A stretch of DNA of 64,000 bases, taken from Udaeobacter sp025935755 (GTDB taxonomy: Bacteria; Verrucomicrobiota; Verrucomicrobiia; Chthoniobacterales; UBA10450). The stretch lies in assembly GCA_036278715.1 (NCBI GenBank), contig DASUKN010000061.1:65982-129981 (forward strand). The letters are read 5' to 3'. The position numbers were made by a program, and so were the translations under genes. Below are positions 34,057 through 42,136 of this stretch, piece after piece (position 1 is the first letter of the stretch; each line of letters begins with the position of its first letter). A model generated the notes under the pieces. The model made no database searches. It worked only from the letters and a program-made list of their open reading frames with translations, and was not told the origin of the DNA.

Positions 34057-34851
34057 TTATCGGGCAATCGCACCTGCTCTGGTTTGGTTTGATCGCTCGG
34101 TGACCTGCACACCTTTTTTGCGAGGATTAGTCACAAAGGTGTTGTTTTCACCCAAAGTTGACCAGGGGCCATGCGGCACCTGACTAAATTCCACGAACCG
34201 CCAGTCGGTGACATCGGTCGGTTTCAGTCCGAGATAGTCTCTCACCGCGGGAGAAACATCGAGGCCGGCGCCCTTATTCAGGTTGGGTTTCGGGCGTTCA
34301 TTGCCAAAGACATATTGCCAGTGGTCCGTTCGGAAGGGCCCCGCATCTTCCCATTGTGCATAAGCGATTCGATTGCCCTTGCGGATTGCGACCCATCGGT
34401 CTTTGCAAGTCGAAACAGCTGGTCCCTGGTAGGCGGCTTGGAACCATGGAACAACACGCGGCGCTTCCGGCCGGTGACCGGTATGTGCCTTGTCGTTGTA
34501 CGGCAGCGCGCAATAAAACGGGTTCTGCCGCGGCTTAAACTTTACCGGCACATAGTTACGTCGATTGGCAGGATCGGGGTCGTCAAAGCCACCATAATTT
34601 TTAGTCCATTGTTTGTCCCAGGCACTCGTGCGATTCGGGACAAGATTATTTCCGCCGGGCTTTTCACCGATCCAAAAAACTGTCGTTACGATGTTGGTTT
34701 TCCATGCGAATGGCCGCGCTGCTCGAGAGGGCGACGGTTTTCTCATGCTTGTTTTGTCTTTTTCGCTGCCCGCCTCGATTTGAGCAAACGCGGGATCGAA
34801 CGCGATGAAGAGGGCGAAACAAAAAAGAGCAAGTGCGCAGCGTTTCCCCAT
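34057..34851 (-). CDS. Secreted protein with a possible double-psi beta-barrel domain
   Basis: A 264-residue product from the ATG at 34851 with a signal peptide (ALALFCFALFIAFDPAFAQ). The mature protein has TNIVTTVFWIGEKPGGNN, FYCALPYNDKAHTGHRP, and NRIAYAQWEDAGPFRTDHWQYVFG followed by NKGAGLDVSPAVRDYLGL. A Trp-Glu-Asp-Ala-Gly-Pro motif and a later LDVSPA resemble the core of RlpA/expansin-type double-psi barrels, which bind or cut glycans. It stops 19 bases before the L,D-transpeptidase frame begins on the complementary side of the map (it is transcribed first), so a cell-wall role is plausible. The domain call is inference. Confidence 0.7.
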   Translation of the reverse strand: MGKRCALALFCFALFIAFDPAFAQIEAGSEKDKTSMRKPSPSRAARPFAWKTNIVTTVFWIGEKPGGNNLVPNRTSAWDKQWTKNYGGFDDPDPANRRNYVPVKFKPRQNPFYCALPYNDKAHTGHRPEAPRVVPWFQAAYQGPAVSTCKDRWVAIRKGNRIAYAQWEDAGPFRTDHWQYVFGNERPKPNLNKGAGLDVSPAVRDYLGLKPTDVTDWRFVEFSQVPHGPWSTLGENNTFVTNPRKKGVQVTERSNQTRAGAIAR

Positions 34852-35205
34852 TACTTTTCCATCGGTTCCCATTCAAGCGTTGCGCGAAGCCCGAAGACCT
34901 CCTTCGCATTTCGCCGTCTAGACTAGCATTTTAGAGAAGATTACAACCGGATATTTTGAATTGATGCTCTCGGGTCGCCGATGGCGACACCTGTTTTCAA
35001 CAATTGTCAGTTCCACCGTGGCCGAAGGAACTAACCGCGAATTACGTGAAGAAACATCGATTCATCTCCCTCTCCACAGCAGAAGGAGGAACTCCCCGCA
35101 TCTTTCCGTTCTCATCATTCGACCACCCCATGAGGAGTTTGCACCACGCCAGCCAATGGTTTTACAGAAATGACCGCAGGTAAGGAAAAACGGATGCGGT
35201 AAATT
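34852..35205. other. Spacer upstream of the double-psi-barrel gene
   Basis: About 350 bases. It contains gtcgccgatggcgac (palindrome, 34975-34989) of REP style. A 70-codon frame at 34961-35173 has no leader, domain or Shine-Dalgarno sequence. I see no other structure. Confidence 0.4.
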
Positions 35206-37647
35206 CTATGTTTTTTCCGCAACAGCGATTTTCGGCACCTCGGCAACGGGGCGTCGCTTTATCTCTTCCATCACGTCGTCACCGATCATCTTAAGCAGTT
35301 CCTGCTCCTGCTGTGTCATATCGCGCGGTTTCGTGTCGAGGATGCACAATGATCCAATCGGAAGGCCATTGGGTCCGCGTAAAGGGACCCCAGCGTAGAA
35401 GCGCAGGCCGTGTTCCTTCACAAAAGGGTTGTTAGCGAACCGGGGATCCCGCGCCAGGTCGCGTACGATTAATCGTTCATCGTTGGCAACAACGTGCCCG
35501 CAAAGCGAAACGTCGCGCGAGGTGGAGCGCGCCTCGGCAAGGTCGGCTGGCAATCCGGTCTGTGATTTGAACCACTGCCGGTTTTTATCGATCAAAGTTA
35601 TCAGTGCGATTGGAACCCTGAAAAGTTTTGCCAGGCGCTCGGTAACATGATCGAAATTTGCTTCCCTTGGCGTATCGAGAAGATTTAACCCGTCTAGTTC
35701 CGCCAGGCGCTCTTTCTCGTTAGGTAGGATGGGCGCCGCCTTCATTGTGTCGGGAATTGCAGCAGTCATTTTGTCAATCCGTTGCACCGCGTCTGCGAGG
35801 GAGACGGCTACATCGCTTATATGCACGCCCTTCAACCGTTCTCTCAGCTTCTCGGCATCAAACCTTGTACTCCAGACGCCGACGAGAATTGTCGGACTTC
35901 CAAGTCGCTCACGAATCGCGGAAGTGAGGTGGCGAGCCTCAGCGATACTTGTAGGCGGCAACACCGAAACGCAGATGCATTCCGGCTGATGTTCAACAGT
36001 CCGATCGAGCAACTCTTCGTGCGTCAGCTGCGCGGGTAAGCTTTCAGCTTCATATCCGTGGTGCCGAAGTAGCTGTGCGAGCATCTCCCCGGCAAGTTCG
36101 TCGCGATAGGCGCTCGCGGGAAGACAAAGAACACGGTTGCCAATCGCAGGAGCGACACTGGTCAGTCCCGCATTCTGTTGGTCATCTTCAGCAACAGGTG
36201 AAACCTCGCGGCTGCTGAATTCATCTATGATTTCATGAACTCGCTGCAATGCGGAGGTCCTTTGCTCCGGAGTCAGTGAGCCCGCATGCGCGTCGATTTC
36301 GACAGCAGCGATCGCGGGAATTAAAACGTTATCGTAGACCGCACTCAGTGATTCCGTATCGGCGTATTTGTTTGCAAATTCTTCCGAGCTATCCAGCGAG
36401 AACGACAGGAGCCGGTGGTAAAACTCCTCATGAGGCGCCAGTGGTTGATCCTCGCTCAACAGGATCCCGAGAGACTCGAGCCGCGGAACATGTCGTCCTA
36501 TCACCGCCAAACACACAGTCATAGGAGTAGAAAGTACCAGACCAACCGGTCCCCATAGCCAGGTCCAGAATACCGCCGAAATGATCAACGCAAACGGCGA
36601 AACACCGGTGTTCGCACCGTATAACCAGGGTTCGATGAAATTCGATACAATCAGCTCTAACACGACAAACAACGTGATGGTCATTAGAGGTATGAACCAG
36701 CTTGCAGAGATGGCGAACGATAGTAACACCGGCAGGAGAGCGCCCACCCATGGGCCAACGTAAGGGATGAACCTTAGCACACCGGCTAATAATCCCCATA
36801 GAGCGGCATTGGGAACTCCAATCAGCTGCAGTCCAACGGCAACGCAGATGCCGTAACACGTGTTGACCAGAAACTGCGTGGATAGATAACGTGACACACG
36901 GCGTCCAGCGTCTTCCATGGCGTGGGTGGTTGTGCTGATTCGCCCCTGCCCTAGCAAACGAATCAATCTGCCGCGAATGTCCTCTCTTTTTAGCAGCATG
37001 AAAATAACGAGCAATAGCACCAATGCAGCCATACCGAGCGGACTCAGAATCGCGCTGAGAGTCTCCTGCATCAGTTGCGGGATTGCGTTGCGGCCTTCGA
37101 TCACCTTTACCGGGATGGGAGACCCGACAGGCGCCGGGGTTCTCTTTGAGAGAGTACTGCCGGTTCGGTTCGTTTCCGGAGCGGCAGTGGGCGCAACGAA
37201 CTCGTTCTGCAGCTCGTGAACGCTGGATGAAAATCGCGCCAGAGGTCCGCCGGCAGGCAGTCTGAGCGATCGGATTTTGGTGGTGATATTGGCCTGGTAG
37301 TCAGGCATTTTGTCAGCCAGATCGATCACTTGTCGTCCAATGACCCAACTCACCGCGCCAAAGATGGTGAACATCGCAATGACTGTCACTAACACGGCCG
37401 CGATGCGGCCGATCCAGCGTTCCAAGCGCGTAACTAACCTGGACAGCAAAAACGTGATCAGCGTAGCAAGAGCAACCGGCACGAACAGCGATCGCCCGAA
37501 GTACAGCGCGGCAACAACGAACGCGATCAGCAAAAGGCTCCAGATTCCGTTGAGCGCGGCAGCGGCGGTGAGCGACGGAGGCGGCGTTCGTACCCGTGAA
37601 TCAACTGGACCGGCTCGTTCGATCGTCCGGGGTGAATGCATCGTCAA
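35206..37647 (-). CDS. AI-2E family permease fused to B12-binding-like and GAF domains
   Basis: 813 residues in three parts. Residues about 35-390 are an AI-2E/PerM-type permease with eight or so helices, VLRFIPYVGPWVGALLPV and the SNFIEPWLYGANTGVSP signature. Residues about 400-480 are a helical linker. Residues 503-625 (NRVLCLPASAYRDELAGEMLAQLL to SDVAVSLADAVQRI) look like a flavodoxin-like B12-binding fold but lack the cobalamin His. Residues 660-795 are a GAF domain with SLCGHVVANDERLIVRD and GVPLRGPNGLPIGSLCILD. The export substrate is unknown for most of the family. The cytosolic tail suggests the transport is sensed or controlled by a small ligand. Confidence 0.85.
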   Translation of the reverse strand: MTMHSPRTIERAGPVDSRVRTPPPSLTAAAALNGIWSLLLIAFVVAALYFGRSLFVPVALATLITFLLSRLVTRLERWIGRIAAVLVTVIAMFTIFGAVSWVIGRQVIDLADKMPDYQANITTKIRSLRLPAGGPLARFSSSVHELQNEFVAPTAAPETNRTGSTLSKRTPAPVGSPIPVKVIEGRNAIPQLMQETLSAILSPLGMAALVLLLVIFMLLKREDIRGRLIRLLGQGRISTTTHAMEDAGRRVSRYLSTQFLVNTCYGICVAVGLQLIGVPNAALWGLLAGVLRFIPYVGPWVGALLPVLLSFAISASWFIPLMTITLFVVLELIVSNFIEPWLYGANTGVSPFALIISAVFWTWLWGPVGLVLSTPMTVCLAVIGRHVPRLESLGILLSEDQPLAPHEEFYHRLLSFSLDSSEEFANKYADTESLSAVYDNVLIPAIAAVEIDAHAGSLTPEQRTSALQRVHEIIDEFSSREVSPVAEDDQQNAGLTSVAPAIGNRVLCLPASAYRDELAGEMLAQLLRHHGYEAESLPAQLTHEELLDRTVEHQPECICVSVLPPTSIAEARHLTSAIRERLGSPTILVGVWSTRFDAEKLRERLKGVHISDVAVSLADAVQRIDKMTAAIPDTMKAAPILPNEKERLAELDGLNLLDTPREANFDHVTERLAKLFRVPIALITLIDKNRQWFKSQTGLPADLAEARSTSRDVSLCGHVVANDERLIVRDLARDPRFANNPFVKEHGLRFYAGVPLRGPNGLPIGSLCILDTKPRDMTQQEQELLKMIGDDVMEEIKRRPVAEVPKIAVAEKT

Positions 37648-37807
37648 AATTCTCTGTTAGCAAATGCGCCGGCCAGATTGACGATTCTGCGCCGCAATGA
37701 TGTTAATGTTCGGCAATCCACCGGCCTCCGCCGCATGAATCGCATCAATCTTAGGATATGCGTGTGTTGATGCTGAATTTGACCGGCGATCTGACATCCG
37801 AATTACT

Positions 37808-39151
37808 TTAAACAACGCTAAACGCTCGATCCAACACATCGAGCAGAAAGTCGGCGTCTTGTTGATGCACGCACATCGGCGGAGAAAATCGGATCGTCTG
37901 GCCGTACAGACCGCCCTTGCCAAGAAGTAGTCCCATGTCACGACAGTTTTCCAGGACCTGTCCACATTCAGCAGTCGCAGGTTCTTTCGTCGCACGGTCT
38001 TTCACCAGTTCAATTCCCAGGAGCAAGCCTTTGCCGCGTACGTCACCGATCAGATTATGTTTTTCTTTCAGGCGCTCGAGTCCCGCGAGGATGTGATTAC
38101 CAATTTTCAGGGCGTTTGTCTGCAATTTTTCGCGATCGATCACATCCAGCACCGCTGCCCCCTGCGCGCATACGACGGGGTTGCCGCCGAAAGTATTGAA
38201 ATGGAGCCGCTGGGTTAATGTTGATGCGATCTTCGGCGTAGTGACAACGGCAGCGAGCGGAGTGCCATTGCCGATTCCTTTGGCCATTGTCACGATGTCA
38301 GGGATGACATTCTGAGTCTCAAATCCCCAGTAGTGGCTGCCAGTGCGTCCGAATCCAGTCTGTACTTCATCAGCGATGCACACCCCGCCGGCCGCCCGCA
38401 CATGTTCGTACGCGCGGCTCAGATAATTCTCTGGAAACACTACGCATCCACCGACGCCCTGTATGGATTCGGCGATAAACGCGGCGACGTCTCCTGAAGT
38501 GGCGTGGTCGATCAAACTCTTGATGTCGGCGGCATACTTGTATCCTGCATCCGGATCGTCGCGGCCCCACGATCCGCGATACGGGTCGGGACTGATCGCG
38601 TGGTGCACGCCGAAACTGTGCGGCACATTGAACTTCCAAGTGCGATGCGCCGTGAGTCCCATTCCTGACGCATTGCCTCCATGATACGAATTTCGAAGCG
38701 CAATAACATCATAGTTCCCCGTGTAAACGCGGGCTATCAACAGCGCGAGATCGTTGGCTTCGGATCCTGAGTTGACGAAATAGCAGACGTTCAAATCGCC
38801 GGGCATCTTTGCTGCAAGCTTCTCCGCGTACTCAACGATGTTCGGGTGCAGATAGATCGTGGTCGAATGTTGCAAGAGCGCGTTCTGCCGGCCGGCCGCC
38901 TCCACGACTTTCGGATGACAATGTCCAACGCTAATCGTCACGATGCCGCCAAGAGCATCAAGATATCGTCGTCCCTGTTCGTCGAATACATATTGAGCTT
39001 TGCCCTCCACGAGCATCAAAGGTCGTTTGTAGTAAAGGAAAAGGCCCGGATTCAGGAATTGCCGGCGTAAGCGCAGCACCTCCTCAGCGGATGGCCCAAG
39101 ATATGGCTGCGGCTGATAGTCGAATGGCGGCAGTTTAGGCGGCTCTGTCAT
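37808..39151 (-). CDS. Class III PLP-dependent aminotransferase
   Basis: 447 residues from the ATG at 39151. The fold type I aminotransferase features are seen in VSVGHCHPKVVEA-like TISVGHCHPKVVEAAGRQN, YFVNSGSEANDLALLIAR, NSYHGGNASGMGLTAH, the PLP aspartate in GVCIADEVQTGFGRTGSHYWGFE, and the PLP lysine in DIVTMAKGIGNGTPLAAVV. It is closest in look to the AGXT2-type alanine-glyoxylate and related omega-amino-acid enzymes; the exact substrate is uncertain. About 160 bases without recognisable content separate it from the AI-2E gene downstream. Confidence 0.92.
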   Translation of the reverse strand: MTEPPKLPPFDYQPQPYLGPSAEEVLRLRRQFLNPGLFLYYKRPLMLVEGKAQYVFDEQGRRYLDALGGIVTISVGHCHPKVVEAAGRQNALLQHSTTIYLHPNIVEYAEKLAAKMPGDLNVCYFVNSGSEANDLALLIARVYTGNYDVIALRNSYHGGNASGMGLTAHRTWKFNVPHSFGVHHAISPDPYRGSWGRDDPDAGYKYAADIKSLIDHATSGDVAAFIAESIQGVGGCVVFPENYLSRAYEHVRAAGGVCIADEVQTGFGRTGSHYWGFETQNVIPDIVTMAKGIGNGTPLAAVVTTPKIASTLTQRLHFNTFGGNPVVCAQGAAVLDVIDREKLQTNALKIGNHILAGLERLKEKHNLIGDVRGKGLLLGIELVKDRATKEPATAECGQVLENCRDMGLLLGKGGLYGQTIRFSPPMCVHQQDADFLLDVLDRAFSVV

Positions 39152-39551
39152 TTTAGCGCACCCCGACATTCGCCTCCTGTTGGTCATCTACATGCAAATT
39201 GTGGCCTCCCCGCTAGTTTCGCGCAATTCCAGCTGATGAGAAGCGGCCAGACCTGCCATTTCACAACGCGTAGTTAACAATCAATGGCGCAACAAGAGGT
39301 AAAACTATCAAGCTGTCGATCCGCACAGTGCCACTGTTTGTCGGCTTCGCTGGAGTCCTAATCCTGCCACCCGTGCACGATAGTCCTTCGTCCGACTACC
39401 TGGTCGTGCTTGAGCCCGATTGTGGATTGCTCCCACCAGACCGAGTTTCGTCGATGCCAGCTACCCTTGATCCAACCCTATCAGGAGGTAAGACCGGCTC
39501 CTGTATCAACCACGATTAATACCCAGCGTCCTTCAACCACGCAAAGAAACT
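39152..39551. other. Divergent spacer with no clear gene
   Basis: 400 bases between the aminotransferase and the BON gene, which diverge, so both promoters should lie here. A 63-codon frame at 39328-39519 starts with a hydrophobic stretch but has no other support. There is an 'aggaggt' at 39482-39488 without a useful start behind it. Confidence 0.4.
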
Positions 39552-39944
39552 ATGACACTAACACAAACCATAAAACGAACTTCACTCGCTTTAGCTGCTA
39601 TTACAGCTTTTAGTCTGGCTGCCGCGGCTGCGGATGAGAAAACAAATGCGGATAACACCGCAATAAATAAACGGGATCATTCCGGTGAAACCAACACATC
39701 GGGCGACCAATCAAACAGTTCCGCGGATCTAAAGATCACGCAGGACGTCCGGCGCGCGTTGATGAAAGACGGCGAACTGTCGATGACGGCAAAGAACGTC
39801 AAGATCGTTACCGCCGGTGGCCAGGTTACACTCCGAGGACCGGTTAAGACTGCCCAGGAGAAAACCAAGATCGCTCAGATCGCAAAATCGGTGGCTGGCG
39901 GTGCCCAGGTCGTCGACCAACTCGACGTCAAAGAATCCAAGTAA
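39552..39944 (+). CDS. Secreted BON-domain protein
   Basis: A 130-residue protein with a signal peptide (IKRTSLALAAITAFSLAAAAAD), an Asn/Asp/Ser-rich linker, and one BON domain from residue about 60 (LKITQDVRRALMKDGELSMTAKNVKIVTAGGQVTLRGPVKTAQEKTKI and so on). BON domains, as in OsmY, bind membranes or lipids and are often induced by osmotic stress. It heads a tight three-gene group (gaps of 34 and 18 bases), which fits stress response. Confidence 0.9.
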   Translation: MTLTQTIKRTSLALAAITAFSLAAAAADEKTNADNTAINKRDHSGETNTSGDQSNSSADLKITQDVRRALMKDGELSMTAKNVKIVTAGGQVTLRGPVKTAQEKTKIAQIAKSVAGGAQVVDQLDVKESK

Positions 39945-39978
39945 ACTCAACCAACAACAGAAAGGGAAGTTATTTTAT

Positions 39979-40503
39979 ATGTCTAAATCAGTATTCGGTA
40001 TCGCAACTACACAAGGTCAGGCTGAGCAAGTCGTCCGGCAGCTCCAAGGTCAGGGCTTTGCAGCCTCGGAAATTTCAGTCCTGATGCCTGACACAGCCGG
40101 CACACATGACATCGGTCACGTGAAGGCAACGAAGGCGCCTGAAGGAGCCACCACTGGCGCAGCCACCGGCGGCGTCACAGGAGGCGTCCTTGGGCTGTTG
40201 GCAGGAGTTGGCGCCCTGGCAATTCCCGGTCTCGGTCCATTCATCGCCGCTGGTCCGATCATGGCGGCACTGAGTGGTGCAGCCGTGGGCGCAACTACTG
40301 GCGGAGTGGTCGGTGGTTTAGTTGGGCTCGGCATCCCGGAAATCGAAGCAAAGCGTTACGACGAAAAGCTTAAGAAGGGTAACTACCTCATCGCTGTCCA
40401 CGCTGACGAGAGCGGCGACGTTGATCGCGCCAAGGATATTTTCAAAAATGCTCACGCTGAAGATATCAGCACTGTCAGCGAAGCATCAGTACCGAAGGCT
40501 TAG
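39979..40503 (+). CDS. General stress protein 17M-like (YflT-like) glycine-rich membrane protein
   Basis: 174 residues from the ATG at 39979, preceded by the Shine-Dalgarno AAAGGGAAG. The start SKSVFGIATTQGQAEQVVRQLQGQGFAASEISVLMPD is the general-stress-protein-17M fold. Then there is a long Gly/Ala segment (GAATGGVTGGVLGLLAGVGALAIPGLG and again GAAVGATTGGVVGGLVGLG) that can span or enter the membrane. The end KKGNYLIAVHADESGDVDRAKDIFKNAHAEDI resembles the first part. The exact role is unknown. It is the middle gene of the BON cluster. Confidence 0.85.
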   Translation: MSKSVFGIATTQGQAEQVVRQLQGQGFAASEISVLMPDTAGTHDIGHVKATKAPEGATTGAATGGVTGGVLGLLAGVGALAIPGLGPFIAAGPIMAALSGAAVGATTGGVVGGLVGLGIPEIEAKRYDEKLKKGNYLIAVHADESGDVDRAKDIFKNAHAEDISTVSEASVPKA

Positions 40504-40521
40504 GAATTAGAAGAGGGCATC

Positions 40522-40842
40522 ATGGCTGAAGAAAATCACACGAATCAAGGGCCTGCAGTTTCGCCGCAGGCGGAAGGAACCGGCGAGGAAAACCCCGGGT
40601 CGCAAGCCGGGCGGTCTGCGGCCAGGCCACGGCCGAATGTGCAAAGCAGCGGTACGCGCACAACCGGGAATGTAACACCGGCCAAACGTGTAAGCGGGGG
40701 AGAAGTGTTGGATGATGCGAAAGAGCGCCTCCGAACATTAAAGCAAGACACCGATGATTACGTTCGAAGGAATCCGACCAAAGCGGTGTTCACTGCCCTT
40801 GGCATCGGGTTTGTTCTTGGACTCATGCGCCGTCGACGCTGA
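40522..40842 (+). CDS. DUF883/ElaB-YqjD-like protein
   Basis: 106 residues. The first half is a Pro/Gly/Ser-rich disordered region; the second half, VLDDAKERLRTLKQDTDDYVRRNPTKAV, followed by the helix FTALGIGFVLGLMRRR, is typical of the ElaB/YqjD/DUF883 family. In E. coli such C-terminally anchored proteins bind ribosomes at the membrane in stationary phase. The position as third gene of the BON/YflT-like cluster, 18 bases after the second, supports a joint stress role. Confidence 0.88.
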   Translation: MAEENHTNQGPAVSPQAEGTGEENPGSQAGRSAARPRPNVQSSGTRTTGNVTPAKRVSGGEVLDDAKERLRTLKQDTDDYVRRNPTKAVFTALGIGFVLGLMRRRR

Positions 40843-40939
40843 TTGCTAAATTGAGAGAGCTTATTCGGTCTGGATGCGGCACTTGTTAGTCGCACTGATG
40901 CGACTGGCGCCGAACAGGTCGGCTGACGTCGCCAACGTG

Positions 40940-41350
40940 TTAGTGTCCGCCGGTGACAGTGTATCCCTGAGCGCGTAAGTCTTCGGCTAGCTCTAGCTCC
41001 ATTTGGACAGCGGCTTCAAACGGCATAGGGTTCAGATGCTGGTACAGCTCCGGCATGAGTCGCACACCGTATTTTCTGACGACCCAGGCCGACTTGTAGC
41101 CGATCTTATGGTTTTCGAATCGGTGATCAACCGGAATACCTGTCATGCCCACATAGACACACGGCTTAAGCGGATCGCGTTGCGGATTGAGTCGCAAAAT
41201 AGAAGGATGTTTTGCGACATCGTCACTGAGAAGAACCACATAAACGTTGTGGTGGAAGTCTTCTTCTTTCTGCCGTGCTGGTTTCTTGCGTTTCAACTCA
41301 CAGGAAATCGAAAACGCGAACACATTCGAAGTGCTGGGCTCTCTGCGCAA
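40940..41350 (-). CDS. GIY-YIG-like nuclease domain protein
   Basis: 136 residues. The pattern VYVVLLSDD, then CVYVGMTGIPVDHRFENHKIGYKSAWVVRKYG, resembles the GIY-YIG core with VYV and VYVG in place of GIY and YIG, plus the Arg in HRFENH. The Glu expected in the last part of the fold may be one of those in FEAAVQMELELAEDLRAQGY. Stand-alone GIY-YIG domains act in repair or restriction. The call is by motif likeness and the function is not certain. Confidence 0.7.
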   Translation of the reverse strand: MRREPSTSNVFAFSISCELKRKKPARQKEEDFHHNVYVVLLSDDVAKHPSILRLNPQRDPLKPCVYVGMTGIPVDHRFENHKIGYKSAWVVRKYGVRLMPELYQHLNPMPFEAAVQMELELAEDLRAQGYTVTGGH

Positions 41351-41456
41351 TGCCTGATTCTGACCCCGAGGCTAAATTAGGGCCTTACTCAATCGCGAAT
41401 GCGAAAGAAATAGGAAATGCTTTGGCTAAAAGGGCAGTTACTGGAGACTCGATAAA

Positions 41457-41837
41457 ATGTGGTTGCACGTTTTGGCTGTAGCTTTGTCTTTTGTGGTTGT
41501 GTCGGTAACTCGCGGTGAATCCAAACCTGAGAACACCGGAATCGCAGGGGTAATCATGGTTACTCCGATACGTCCCGGCCCAATCAAAGCTGGCTCTGAA
41601 CCTCCGAACGCGGCACCGCTTCCCAATGCCACGTTCACGGTTACGAGCGACGCTGGTGGAGTAAAAAAATTTACGACAGACGCACTGGGGTGCTTCAAAG
41701 TTTTGTTACAACCGGGCCGCTACGTGGTTCTGCTTGCCGAGAACCGGTTTCCAAAGCCATGCGGTCCATTTCGAGTGAATGTTGACCGGGGCAGGATGAC
41801 AAATGTCGAATGGCGCTGCGACTCAGGAATGCGCTGA
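41457..41837 (+). CDS. Small secreted protein with a carboxypeptidase-regulatory-like fold
   Basis: 126 residues with a signal peptide (MWLHVLAVALSFVVVSVTRGES) and a beta-sandwich-like part: LPNATFTVTSDAGGVKKFTTDALGCFKVLLQPGRYVVLLAENRFP. The pattern 'G.F.....PG.Y.V' is that of CarboxypepD_reg or CNA-B domains. Two cysteines (CGPF and WRCD) may form a disulfide. Its role is unknown; it precedes another secreted protein with the same kind of domain. Confidence 0.7.
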   Translation: MWLHVLAVALSFVVVSVTRGESKPENTGIAGVIMVTPIRPGPIKAGSEPPNAAPLPNATFTVTSDAGGVKKFTTDALGCFKVLLQPGRYVVLLAENRFPKPCGPFRVNVDRGRMTNVEWRCDSGMR

Positions 41838-42136
41838 GAAGTCTGGATCAGGCGATCGCGAGGGCGATCTGCCAGTCGATGTGGACTTGTAACCGTAAAT
41901 CAATAGTTACAGCGTTGTTACTTTAGAATCCGGCTTCCCAGCAGCGACCACGGACTAGGGTTATTTTCCTAAGTGTTTTGTAAATTTTATGAAACTACGT
42001 CGTTGACGATTTTCGTTTGGGCATTATCCGACAACAACTCTCATGCGCGACTTCACACCTGAAGCCGCGCGTCAGAAATCACATCCACTTCAACTCCAAC
42101 CTCAACCACCTAGCCATCACATGGCCCTAAAAGTAC
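41838..42136. other. Spacer without recognisable content
   Basis: 300 bases. The part 41900-42030 is A+T rich and may carry the promoter of the 961-residue protein. The stretch 42080-42110 is rich in 'caac' words (ccacttcaactccaacctcaacc), a style also seen at 4103-4135. Confidence 0.4.

Noticed and set aside
34961..35173. 70-codon plus-strand frame
   Set aside because: No start signal, no domain and a REP-like palindrome at its beginning.
39328..39519. 63-codon frame with a hydrophobic start
   Set aside because: No Shine-Dalgarno sequence and an unconvincing remainder; lies in the divergent promoter spacer.
41838..42136. Riboswitch or leader element before the 961-residue protein
   Set aside because: The stretch is A+T rich but I found no conserved stem-loop order that points to a known class.
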